From: Shewanella piezotolerans WP3
GTDB lineage: Bacteria > Pseudomonadota > Gammaproteobacteria > Enterobacterales > Shewanellaceae
Reading direction: 5' to 3'
Length of the DNA: 64,000 nucleotides
NCBI RefSeq assembly: GCF_000014885.1
Contig: NC_011566.1
Coordinates: 2,399,501 to 2,463,500, forward strand
Shown here: piece by piece, positions 8,140 through 17,800 of the stretch
How positions within the stretch are numbered: the first letter of the stretch is position 1
Layout: each line of letters starts with the position of its first letter
Position numbers and translations under genes: made by a program
Notes under the pieces: generated by a model
The model's input: the letters and a program-made list of their open reading frames with translations, nothing else
Database searches by the model: none
What the model was told of the DNA's origin: nothing

Positions 8140-9948
8140 ATGCTGGAGCATATCACCGCAATGCTGGCTTTATTGGGAGTGTTATCGCTATTTTGTCAGT
8201 GGCTTGGCTGGCGACTTAGGCTTCCTGCCATTTTACCGCTATTACTGTGTGGGCTGCTATTAGGGCCTGTGCTGGATTTTTTAAACCCAGACGCAATTTT
8301 TGGCAACCTGCTTTTCCCGATTATCTCTCTAGGTGTTGCGGTGATCCTGTTTGAAGGCGCGCTCACGTTAAACTTCAAAGAGATCAGTGAACACGGAGGC
8401 ATGGTTACGCGTTTAGTCACTTTAGGTACGGCAATTACATGGGCGTGTATCAGCGTGGCGACACATTACTTATTGGGGTTTGACTGGCTGATGGCTATTC
8501 TGTTTGGCGCATTAGTGGTGGTGACTGGACCGACGGTTATCGTGCCCATGCTGCGCAGTGTTCGCCCTAAAACCGAGCTTGCGAGTATTCTGCGCTGGGA
8601 AGGTATTGTTATTGACCCTATCGGCGCCATACTCGCGGTGCTGGTGTTTGAATACATAGTTGTCGCTGCTGATCCAACGACTCACGTACTGCATGCACTA
8701 GGGGCTATGCTCATTGTTGGTTTAGGTTTTGGCGCATTAAGTGGTTATCTAGTCGGGCTTATTTTGCGAAAAAATTTGTTACCCCATTACTTGCGCAATA
8801 CCGCGGTACTGACCTTAATGTTAGCGGTGTTTGTCGGCTCTAACTTATTGCAGGAAGAAGCGGGCTTGTTGTCAGTGACTGTGATGGGGATTTGGCTGGC
8901 AAATATGAAAGGGGTTGAGATCAGCGATATTCTTGAATTTAAAGAAACGCTCACAGTACTGTTGATCTCCGCACTGTTTATTCTGCTAGCGGCTAGGCTA
9001 AACGCTGACGCGTTATTAAGTTTAGGGTGGCAAGGTTTAGCGCTGTTAGCTGTAGTGATGCTAGTCGCAAGGCCGCTTAGTATTTGGTGCTGTGGTGTTG
9101 GTACGTCTCTTTCTAGTGGCGATAAATGGTTTTTAAGTTGGGTTGCTCCTCGCGGTATTGTTGCGGCAGCTATCTCTTCGTTATTTGCGATTAAACTTGA
9201 AAAGGCTGGCGTTGCTGGTGCTGAGTTGATTGTGCCTTTGGTGTTTCTAATTATTATTGGCACTGTAGTGATCCAGAGCTTAACGGCTGGTCGCTGGGCT
9301 AAAATATTAGGAGTGACGGCTGGATCTTCTCAAGGCTTACTTATTTTTGGTGCGTCGCAGTTTTCACGGGCCGTTGCTAAAGCTTTGATGTCGAAAGGCG
9401 TTACAGTGTTGCTTGCTGACAATAACTGGGACAATATCCGTTTGGCAAGAATGGATAATATTCCTGTGTATTTTGGTAATCCAGCTTCTGAGCATGCAGA
9501 AAACCATATGGATTTGAGCGGAATAGGACGAGTATTAGTCATGTCGCCTTATCGTCAACTTAACCCCTTGGTGAGTTTTTACTTTCAAGACGTATTTGGT
9601 GGTGAAAAAGTCTACGGACTCAATAACGGTGATAGCAGTAATGGCAGTGCTAGGCATCAATTATCGGAGTCATACCTGAAGCGTTTATGCTTATTTGGAG
9701 ATGCAGTGTCATACTCAAAGTTAGCCAGTTTGATGGCCAAAGGGGCCACAATAAAAAGTACTAACCTCACAGAGAACTTTGATTATTCGATGTTCATGCA
9801 GCAGTACGGTCAAACTGCAATTCCTTTGATTTATCTGCAAGAGGGTAAAGTTAAAGTGTTTAGTGCTGCAGATACAGTATTGAGCCACGGTGTGGAGTTG
9901 ATAAGTTTAATACCAGCTGGTATTGAGTTGAATGGGAAAGAGGCTTAA
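8140..9948 (+). CDS. CPA1-family cation/proton antiporter with C-terminal TrkA-N-like domain
   Basis: A NhaP-type sodium or potassium/proton antiporter of the inner membrane. About 12 hydrophobic helices fill residues 1-400, with family motifs such as VILFEGALTLNF, GPTVIVPMLRSVRP and WEGIVIDPIGAI, the last holding an aspartate typical of ion-binding sites. Residues about 400-600 form a soluble Rossmann-like domain (GLLIFGASQFSRAVAKAL, then LLADNN) similar to TrkA-N domains that gate transport in response to nucleotides. AAGGAAATTAT precedes the ATG. It stands alone between the MITE-like element and a bidirectional terminator. The cation transported is not determined. Confidence 0.88.
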   Translation: MLEHITAMLALLGVLSLFCQWLGWRLRLPAILPLLLCGLLLGPVLDFLNPDAIFGNLLFPIISLGVAVILFEGALTLNFKEISEHGGMVTRLVTLGTAITWACISVATHYLLGFDWLMAILFGALVVVTGPTVIVPMLRSVRPKTELASILRWEGIVIDPIGAILAVLVFEYIVVAADPTTHVLHALGAMLIVGLGFGALSGYLVGLILRKNLLPHYLRNTAVLTLMLAVFVGSNLLQEEAGLLSVTVMGIWLANMKGVEISDILEFKETLTVLLISALFILLAARLNADALLSLGWQGLALLAVVMLVARPLSIWCCGVGTSLSSGDKWFLSWVAPRGIVAAAISSLFAIKLEKAGVAGAELIVPLVFLIIIGTVVIQSLTAGRWAKILGVTAGSSQGLLIFGASQFSRAVAKALMSKGVTVLLADNNWDNIRLARMDNIPVYFGNPASEHAENHMDLSGIGRVLVMSPYRQLNPLVSFYFQDVFGGEKVYGLNNGDSSNGSARHQLSESYLKRLCLFGDAVSYSKLASLMAKGATIKSTNLTENFDYSMFMQQYGQTAIPLIYLQEGKVKVFSAADTVLSHGVELISLIPAGIELNGKEA

Positions 9949-9995
9949 TACCATTGTTATAGTGCCAATCAAGGTTCGTTCTTTCAAAACCATTA

Positions 9996-10028
9996 AAAAA
10001 GCCAGTCGAGATTATCGACTGGCTTTTT
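9996..10028. terminator. Bidirectional terminator between the antiporter gene and fadE
   Basis: A 14-bp perfect stem, AAAAAGCCAGTCGA with TCGACTGGCTTTTT, around a 5-base loop, with T runs on both strands, lies between convergent genes. Confidence 0.93.
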
Positions 10029-10056
10029 AGCGTGAGCTTAGTTTTACAAGGTTTTG

Positions 10057-12504
10057 CTATGCAGCTTGTTCCTGCTTAGCAAACTCAAGCACTCGGGCTT
10101 TTAGCTCTTCAGGGTCAAAGTCATCGACATTGATAGACTTCATTCGACCGATTTCAGCACGCTCTAATAGCGCCACTTCATCTTCACTCAGAACACCTAA
10201 AGCTTTACCTTCAGCGGCTATCTTATCTAACCACATAAACGGTAGACGCTTACCAGCAGCTTTACAGACTTTGTCGTAGATAGGCTCTGACGCTAAGATA
10301 TCCTTAAAGGTTTGTTCTTGAATACCAACTGGGTTGTGCTCACTTGGTGTCCAGAATTGGCCTTTACCCATGCGCTCACGGCTAGCACAAGGTGTTTGCA
10401 TGATCTTTGCAACCTTATGGTCTAGCACGTCAGTAGGGCGTTTTAATGGGCGACCAAATGGGAAAATAATGGCACGCAGTGGTAGACCAAGACCCATAGG
10501 GAAGTTGTCTAATAGATCATCCAGTGATGTTTGAAGTTTGTGCAGTGAATCTTCAACAGCCCACTGTACTAAAGGTAGATCTTCAGATTGACGACCTTCA
10601 TCTTCATAGCGTTTTAATGTGGCAGAGGCAAGATACAACTGGCTGAGCAGGTCACCTAAACGAGCCGAGATGCGCTCCTTACGTTTAAGGTTGCCACCGA
10701 GTGTCGCCATAGCAAGATCTGACAGTAGTGCCAAGTTTGCGCTGAAGCGGTTCATTTGCTGGTAGTAACGCTTAGTTTTATCTGAATAAGGCGCATTAGA
10801 GAAGCGGCTTGAGGTAAGACCTAACCAGAAGCTACGGACTAAGTTACTAGTGGTAAAGCCAATATGACCAAAAATAGCGGCATCAAAGTCACGCAGACCT
10901 TTGTTTGCATCAGGATCAAACGCTGATTCCATTTCTGCTAATACGTAAGGATGACAGCGGATTGCGCCTTGACCATAAATAATCATTGAACGGGTAAGAA
11001 TGTTTGCACCTTCAACCGTAATGGCGATAGGCGCTGCTTGATAGCCACGACCTAGATAATTTCCAGGGCCTAAACAGACACCTTTACCTCCGTGAATATC
11101 CATTGCATCAATAACACAACCTTGCATTCTGTCGGTTAAGTGGTATTTCACAATCGCTGAGATAACAGAAGGTTTTTCACCTAAATCGATACCAGTAGTG
11201 GTTAAGCTTGTTACCGCATCCATGAGGTAAGCATTACCACCGATGCGTGCCATTGGCTCTTCAATCCCTTCAAGCTTACCAATAGGCAGCTTGAATTGAC
11301 GACGAATGCGAGCGTATGCTCCTGTGGCTAATGCTGCGGTTTTAATTCCCCCCGCAGAGTTAGAAGGCAGGGTAATGCCACGGCCAACTGATAGACATTC
11401 AACCAACATTCTCCAACCTTGGCCGGCCATTTCTGGACCACCGATGATAAAGCTTAAGGGTACGAATACTTCGTTACCGCGGGTTGGACCATTTTGGAAC
11501 ATACAATTAAGCGGGAAATGACGACGGCCTGTTTCAACCCCTTCAATATCGGTTGGGATAAGTGCACAGGTAATGCCTAGCTCTTCTTGTTTACCGAGTA
11601 ACTGGTCTGGATCGCGCAGTTTAAAGGCTAGACCGAGCACAGTCGCGACTGGCGCTAGGGTAATATAGCGTTTGTTCCAAGTTAGTTTCATACCTAGCAC
11701 TTCTTCACCTTCCCACTGGCCTTTACAAACGATGCCGAAATCAGGGATTGCGCCTGCATCACTGCCTGCCTCTGGGCTAGTCAGTGCAAAACAGGGAACT
11801 TCTAAGCCTTTTGCAAGGCGCGGTAGGTAGTGATCTTGCTGAGCGGTCGTACCATAATGCTGCAGTAATTCGCCTGGGCCGAGTGAATTAGGCACCCCTA
11901 CGGTTGATGCAAGTTCGCTGCTTAGACCTGCAAGCTTTTGTAGGACTCGTGATTGAGCATAAGCTGAATACTCTAAACCGCCATACTTCTTTTTGATAAT
12001 CATGGCAAAGAAACCATGATCTTTTAAATACTGCCAGATCTCTTCAGGTAGATCGGCTATCTCATGGGATACTTGATGCTGATTAAGCATCTTACAGACT
12101 TCTTCAACTGGACCGTCTAAAAAGGCTTGTTCTTCAGCACTTAGCGTTGCTTTTGGGTAGTTATGGAGTTTGCTCCAATCAGGTTTTCCAGCAAATAGGT
12201 CTGCTTCCCACCATGTTGTACCCGCTTCAATCGCTTCTTTTTCTGTGGTCGACATTTCAGGCATGATCCCGCGGTACATTTTTAGTAGCGGGCGGGTAAT
12301 AACATTTTGTCTGAAAGAGCTAAGGTTAAGCGGTAGGGCGATAACAAGAAACGCAACCCATAATAGCGGGCTGACAACGGCAGTACCTGTGCCGATAGCC
12401 ATCACGATGGCTGCGCCTATGGTCGCAGTGAGTAGGGAGACTCTTAAATAGGCAAAAGCGCCTATGGTAAAAATCATCGCCAAGATCCAAAGTAGGGTAG
12501 TCAC
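10057..12504 (-). CDS. fadE: Acyl-CoA dehydrogenase FadE
   Basis: The first enzyme of fatty-acid beta-oxidation, oxidising acyl-CoA to trans-2-enoyl-CoA with FAD. At 815 residues it is the long, membrane-associated form: two or three N-terminal hydrophobic segments (1-60), the acyl-CoA dehydrogenase N, middle and C domains (flavin motif ALTSPEAGSDAGAIPD; MDIHGGKGVCLG and TVEGANILTRSMIIYGQG), and the C-terminal extension typical of FadE. Translation begins at GTG 12504 behind AAGGAG. The upstream region holds a FadR-like and a PsrA-like operator, so repression relieved by long-chain acyl-CoA is expected. Single-gene unit. Confidence 0.96.
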   Translation of the reverse strand: MTTLLWILAMIFTIGAFAYLRVSLLTATIGAAIVMAIGTGTAVVSPLLWVAFLVIALPLNLSSFRQNVITRPLLKMYRGIMPEMSTTEKEAIEAGTTWWEADLFAGKPDWSKLHNYPKATLSAEEQAFLDGPVEEVCKMLNQHQVSHEIADLPEEIWQYLKDHGFFAMIIKKKYGGLEYSAYAQSRVLQKLAGLSSELASTVGVPNSLGPGELLQHYGTTAQQDHYLPRLAKGLEVPCFALTSPEAGSDAGAIPDFGIVCKGQWEGEEVLGMKLTWNKRYITLAPVATVLGLAFKLRDPDQLLGKQEELGITCALIPTDIEGVETGRRHFPLNCMFQNGPTRGNEVFVPLSFIIGGPEMAGQGWRMLVECLSVGRGITLPSNSAGGIKTAALATGAYARIRRQFKLPIGKLEGIEEPMARIGGNAYLMDAVTSLTTTGIDLGEKPSVISAIVKYHLTDRMQGCVIDAMDIHGGKGVCLGPGNYLGRGYQAAPIAITVEGANILTRSMIIYGQGAIRCHPYVLAEMESAFDPDANKGLRDFDAAIFGHIGFTTSNLVRSFWLGLTSSRFSNAPYSDKTKRYYQQMNRFSANLALLSDLAMATLGGNLKRKERISARLGDLLSQLYLASATLKRYEDEGRQSEDLPLVQWAVEDSLHKLQTSLDDLLDNFPMGLGLPLRAIIFPFGRPLKRPTDVLDHKVAKIMQTPCASRERMGKGQFWTPSEHNPVGIQEQTFKDILASEPIYDKVCKAAGKRLPFMWLDKIAAEGKALGVLSEDEVALLERAEIGRMKSINVDDFDPEELKARVLEFAKQEQAA

Positions 12505-12580
12505 TGTAATTCTCCTTTTAGTTGTGACTTATCACTTGCAGCGAGTCACTTATTTGCGGGTCTACGTCACAATTATAGAC

Positions 12581-12597
12581 TGTGGTCAGACCTGTGT
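12581..12597. promoter_or_regulatory. FadR-like operator upstream of fadE
   Basis: TGTGGTCAGACCTGTGT contains the GGTC-N-GACC core (GGTCAGACC) characteristic of FadR sites and lies 77 bases upstream of the fadE start. Function is inferred from similarity to the E. coli consensus. Confidence 0.65.
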
Positions 12598-12639
12598 CTC
12601 ATAAAATCTAAACCCAAGTCAGTTTTAATACAAGCCTTT

Positions 12640-12657
12640 TTCAAACAAATGTTTAAA
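12640..12657. promoter_or_regulatory. PsrA-like operator upstream of fadE
   Basis: TTCAAACAAATGTTTAAA fits the CAAAC-N4-GTTT pattern of PsrA, the TetR-family fatty-acid regulator used together with FadR in Shewanella. It also lies about 80 bases before the divergent gene at 12738, so either unit could be affected. Confidence 0.55.
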
Positions 12658-12737
12658 TTTTTTGTGCGAAGGGAGCATTCCACTATGCGCAGCAACTGGT
12701 TAGAATGGGCTTATATTATTGAACGGGAATAAGATTA

Positions 12738-13514
12738 ATGTGCGAGTTGCTGGCCATGAGTGCCAATGTACCGACTGATATAGTGTTTAGTTTTACAGGC
12801 CTTGCTGAAAGAGGTGGTGTAACAGGACCACATATTGATGGTTGGGGGATCACTTTTTATGAAGGTAAAGGCAATCGAACATTTAAAGATGCACGTCCAA
12901 GTAGCGAGTCCCATGTTGCAAAGCTTATTAAATCGTACCCAATAAAAAGCGAAGTTGTCGTAAGTCACATAAGGCAAGCGAATCGCGGTGGTGTATCGCT
13001 TGAAAATACTCATCCTTTTACTCGTGAACTTTGGGGACAGTATTGGACTTATGCTCATAATGGTCAGCTGAGTGATTATCAAGATAAGTTTATTTCAACG
13101 CGCTTTAATGCTGTTGGCGATACTGACAGTGAAATGGCATTTTGCTGGATAATGGATAAAGTGGTTGAGCAGTTTGGTGATAACGCGCCTGCAGATATGC
13201 TCTTAGTGTATCGCTTTATTGCAACCTTAGCGGATGAGATCAGAGCGCTTGGGGTTTTTAATATGATCTTAAGTGACGGCGAACATTTAATGAGCTATTG
13301 CAGTAATAACTTGTGTTATATCACTCGATGTGCGCCTTTTGGCAAGGCGAAGCTTATCGATACCGATGTGGTTATTGATTTTGACAAAGAGACAACTCCT
13401 AATGATGTGGTTACCGTTATCGCCACTCGTCCGCTGACAAAAGATGAGCAGTGGAATGTGCTCGCTGCTGGAGAGTGGAAACTGTTTAAAAAGGGTGAGT
13501 TGCTGATAGGCTAG
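12738..13514 (+). CDS. Class II glutamine amidotransferase (YafJ-like)
   Basis: An N-terminal nucleophile glutamine amidotransferase of the YafJ group, 258 residues. Cys2 (MCELLAMS) is the expected nucleophile after methionine removal. Other conserved parts are DGWGITFYEGK, SHIRQANRGGVSLENTHPF and YAHNGQL, which build the glutamine-binding site. There is no attached synthetase domain, so the acceptor of the ammonia is unknown. It is divergent from fadE with a 233-bp intergenic region and stands alone. Confidence 0.9.
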   Translation: MCELLAMSANVPTDIVFSFTGLAERGGVTGPHIDGWGITFYEGKGNRTFKDARPSSESHVAKLIKSYPIKSEVVVSHIRQANRGGVSLENTHPFTRELWGQYWTYAHNGQLSDYQDKFISTRFNAVGDTDSEMAFCWIMDKVVEQFGDNAPADMLLVYRFIATLADEIRALGVFNMILSDGEHLMSYCSNNLCYITRCAPFGKAKLIDTDVVIDFDKETTPNDVVTVIATRPLTKDEQWNVLAAGEWKLFKKGELLIG

Positions 13515-13519
13515 TGTTG

Positions 13520-13628
13520 GTTTCCACTACAGTAAGTCGTCGATATTTAAATGGGTTACAGCTTGTTTTGCTTAAGCTTAATTAATCGGTGTTAGCTTTG
13601 TATCGTCGACTCTCATCTGTAGTGAAAC
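13520..13628. repeat. Small imperfect inverted-repeat element (109 bp)
   Basis: The outer arms GTTTCCACTACAG and CTGTAGTGAAAC pair with one bulged base, and inner arms GTCGTCGATA and TATCGTCGAC continue the match. The whole stretch can fold into a long interrupted stem. It begins 6 bases after the amidotransferase stop. It looks like a small palindromic intergenic repeat without coding capacity. Confidence 0.6.
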
Positions 13629-13743
13629 TCGTTGTATGAATGGCCAAAAATCAGTGGTTATATTTTTTGCAAAAGTGAAAACGCCAACGAGTAAATTGCA
13701 TCAGCTCAGCTTTTATCTACTGTCACAATGTTATACTGAGTGG

Positions 13744-14835
13744 CTACTCTTGATCGAGGAAGCGTTTTGCGATTTCGTCAAACTGATCGGTTATTGTTAA
13801 AAAACAATCAACCATGCTTGGTTCAAAGTGGCTGCCACGCCCCTCTGCAATAATATTTATGGCTTTTTCATGGCTAAAAGCAGGCTTATAAACCCGTTTG
13901 CTAATCAGTGCATCATAAACATCAGCGACGGCCATTAATCTTGCTGATAATGGAATATCTTCACCTGCCAAGCCTTCGGGGTAACCTGAGCCATCCCATT
14001 TCTCTTGATGCGAATAGGCTATTTCTTTGGCAAAAATAAGAAAGTTGTCTGCCACATCCATAGATTTCTCTGCTGCGGAAATGGCATCACGACCATAGGT
14101 AGTGTGTTTCTTCATTATCTCAAATTCTTCGTCGGTGAGTTTGCCCGGCTTAAGTAAAATGTGATCAGGAATGCCTACTTTGCCAATATCATGCAGTGGC
14201 GCTGATTTATACATGGCAGTGATAACTTCTGGGGTGAGCTGTTGTTGATATTGCGGGTTTTTCGCTAGCGCTTGAGCTAAGACTCGCACGTAATGTTGGG
14301 TGCGTCGAATGTGGTTTCCAGTCTCTGGATCACGAGATTCTGCTAGGGCTCCCATTGCTACCATTGCTACGTCTTGTATTTCAGCCAGTTGTTTTGTGCG
14401 TTCTCTAACGCGCTCTTCGAGTATATCGTTTTGCCTTTCCATTAAATCTCTTGAAGCCTTTAACAGCAAGTGGTTCTTGACGCGTTCCTTGAGAATTGCC
14501 GGGCTGATAGGCTTCGTTATATAGTCTACAGCGCCAAGTGCTAAGCCTTTGGTTTCATCATCTTCTTGTACTTTTGCGGTTAAAAATATAATAGGAATAT
14601 CTTTAGTCGACGGTTGGGATTTTAAGTGCTGACATACTTGATAACCATCCATTTCAGGCATCATGACATCGAGTAAGATGAGATCTGGCAGACGCTTCGC
14701 GATTATTTTTAATGCCATCTTACCGCTTAAAGCAGCCTGAATAAGGTAATCTTGAGATAATATTCCTTTTACCACTTCAATGTTGGTAGCGGTATCATCT
14801 ACGGCTAGAATGGTTGCCTTTTTTACATCGACCAT
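13744..14835 (-). CDS. Response regulator with HD-GYP domain (RpfG-like c-di-GMP phosphodiesterase)
   Basis: An N-terminal receiver (residues 8-125; phosphoacceptor in LILLDVMMPEMDG, lysine in YITKPI) is joined by a short coiled linker (about 130-160) to an HD-GYP domain. The catalytic HD is in APLHDIGKVGIPD and the signature is in HQEKWDGSGYPEG, so the c-di-GMP phosphodiesterase is predicted to be active. AAAGGAT precedes the start. It lies 31 bases downstream of the large hybrid kinase gene, on the same strand, and is its probable output. Confidence 0.93.
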   Translation of the reverse strand: MVDVKKATILAVDDTATNIEVVKGILSQDYLIQAALSGKMALKIIAKRLPDLILLDVMMPEMDGYQVCQHLKSQPSTKDIPIIFLTAKVQEDDETKGLALGAVDYITKPISPAILKERVKNHLLLKASRDLMERQNDILEERVRERTKQLAEIQDVAMVAMGALAESRDPETGNHIRRTQHYVRVLAQALAKNPQYQQQLTPEVITAMYKSAPLHDIGKVGIPDHILLKPGKLTDEEFEIMKKHTTYGRDAISAAEKSMDVADNFLIFAKEIAYSHQEKWDGSGYPEGLAGEDIPLSARLMAVADVYDALISKRVYKPAFSHEKAINIIAEGRGSHFEPSMVDCFLTITDQFDEIAKRFLDQE

Positions 14836-14866
14836 TTGTTTAATCCTTTATTGTTTGAATATGGCA

Positions 14867-17800
14867 TCAGTTTTTATCAACCTCAATGAGTAACTGCTCA
14901 AGTTGTGAGTCGGCGGATTCAAAATCGTAGCGACTTAAGGTATTGAGCAGTGACTCCGCTGCTTGCTGTATGTTAGGGGGGAGTGGGGATTCGAGTAAGG
15001 CTTCGATACCATCAACGGCAGCAGAATCAAAATCTTCAATTTGAGTGGCAATGACATTAAGCTGGCTGATTATCTCGCTGCTGGGGAGATAATCAATTTG
15101 TTGTGGACTGTCAGTTTGTTCATACAGCGACAAAATTTCATTGCTAAAAGCAGCGATAAGCGTTTCTGCTTCGTCGAAATCATATTGCACAAGCGCTTTG
15201 TGCAGTGACTGGGCTATTTGAGAATCAGCCGCTGTTTTAAGTTGCTCAAATAGGCTATCTAGGTTATCGATTGCGGTGCAGTCTAGGAGCCCAATTTGTT
15301 CAGCTAGGGTTTCAAGTTGCTTCAATATCTCGCCGTGAGATAAATTGCAGTCGACTGTGGTAGTGTTCGTTTGAGGTAATGCACACTCTATGGTGTTGAC
15401 CATTTTCTCCAATTGTAGCTGGCATTCGTTAATAAGCAGTGTTAGCTCGGGTGTAACGCTACAGTTATCGTTAAGCTTTTGCTGGCTAAGCATGGTTTCA
15501 ATCTGTTGTGCTGCTGGCACCACAAACATCGCGCCGACATTGCCAGCCACACCTTTTAATGTATGTATGGCAATAATCGCTGCGCTGATATCTTTGCTGG
15601 CAATCGCTTGGATAACGCTATCAAGTGTACCAGCTTGCGATTGGGCCACTTTAGCGAGCATTTTATGGTAAGCCTGACGATTACCAGATAGACGTGCCAG
15701 CGCTCTGTCAACCTCAAAATCTGCTAATTCAATAACCTCAACTTCATCAGTCACAAAGGATTGCTCTTTAGCTTGCGATAACGTTTTACCTGTTGGCTCT
15801 ATCCATTTCGCTAATGTTTGATATACCTCTTGGGGATTAATTGGTTTAGGTATATGTTCATTCATTCCCGCTTCTATGCATTTTTCTCGATCACCACTCA
15901 TGGCGTTGGCTGTCATGGCGATAATTGGGATTAACTGTTTATCTGGATTGAGTCTAATATTTCTAGTTGCTTCATAACCATCCATAATCGGCATCTGAAT
16001 ATCCATTAAGATCGCGTCATATGAATTAGCTATCGCCATATCGACGGCTTCTTGACCATTACATGCTGTAGACACCTCAATGCCCGCCATATTAAGTAAT
16101 TCAGTGGCTATCTCTTGGTTAATGTCATTGTCTTCCACCAGCAATACATGGGCACCGACAATGTCTTTTGCTGCGCTTATATTCAGTTTGCCACTCTCAG
16201 TCACCTTTGGTTGGGAGGATTTTTTACCCATAACGGCCATTACGGTGTCAAGTAAGGTAGAGGCGCTGACGGGTTTGGTTATCGCGCTGTCAAGCTCCGC
16301 TGTGCCTGCTTGTTTGAGCATTTCATCACGATCATAGGCGGTGACTATAACCAATTTAGGTTGATTGACTAAGCTGAGATCACCCTGAATTGCCCCGCAA
16401 AGTGCGAGGCCATCCATTTGTGGCATCTTCCAGTCAGCTAACAGCAGTTTGTAGGGGTTGCCTTGACTGTGAGCAAGTTTTACTTTTTCAATGGCTTCGC
16501 TGCCTGAGGCGGCTAAATCAGGGCGGAACCCTAAGCTTTTTGATAGGGTAAACAAGATCTCTCTTGCAGCGACACTATCGTCGACAATGAGCAACGGCAG
16601 ACCTAATAAGCTCTTCGATGAGGCCTTTTCTATGGCACTATTCACAGCTGCAATAGCAAATTTCGCTGTGAATAGAAAGGTACTGCCTTCGCCATAGCTA
16701 CTCTCTACCCAGATCTTACCAGCCATTAATTCCGTAAGTGTTTTACTAATGGTTAACCCCAACCCTGTACCACCATATTTTCGAGTGGTGGACGCATCTG
16801 CCTGGCTAAATGACTTAAACAGTTTGTTCAGTTGTTCAGGCGTCATGCCTATGCCAGTGTCTTTAACTGCAAACTCTATGGTTACCTGTTGTTCGTGTTG
16901 CTCAACTGCACGTGCCTTAATGATGATTTCACCTTCATCTGTAAACTTCATGGCATTGTTGGCAAGGTTGATTAATATTTGCCCAAGCCTCAACGGGTCG
17001 CCGATTAGATCTACTGGTAGATTTGGCTCGATATCGATCAGTAGCTCTAGCCCTTTCTGTTGAGTTTTATGGGCGATTATCTGGACTAAGTTGTCGAAAC
17101 TATCGTTTAAGTTAAACGGCGTCATTTCGAGTTCTAATTTACTTGCTTCTATTTTTGAAAAGTCGAGAATGTCATTAATGATCCCCAGCAATGACTCTGC
17201 TGAGTTTTGGATTTTAGTTACGTAATCGGATTGCTTTCTATTCAAGTCCGTCTGTTGAATTAAATAGCTCATGCCTATGATGGCATTCATCGGTGTACGT
17301 ATCTCATGACTCATATTGGCTAGGAAGTCACTTTTAGCGCGAGTTGCTTCATCCGCAGTCTTCACTGCAATTTCTAGCTGTCTGGCGTTCTCTTTCTCGG
17401 TGGTAATGTCAATGATGTTACCAACGAGACCGCCAGGGTTGCCATTACTGTCTTTAAAACCGGTAACCCAATATAGCGTGTGGTGGATCTTGTTATCGCC
17501 AAAGGGGATCGGCATCTCCTTTTTTATGGTGGTTTGATTGGCGATAACTTCGGTATCTTCAGCTTGATAAAGTTGACGGTCTTTTTTACTTAAGTAGGTG
17601 AGATCACTAACTGTTAATCCGACTAAATCTTTAGATTCGACTTGAAATGTTTCTTCATAAGCTTTGTTGAAGCCTAAGAATTTCCCGTTTGCATCTTTAT
17701 AGAAAAGTGGAATTGGCACGGTATCTATCAGTAACTGTTGAAACTTCATCTGCTCAGCTAAAGAAAGGGTCGCGGCTTCGGCTTTTTGCATTGCCGCTTT

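Noticed and set aside
8787..9263. 158-codon frame on the minus strand
   Set aside because: It is the antisense shadow of the antiporter gene, whose membrane helices and family motifs decide the coding strand.
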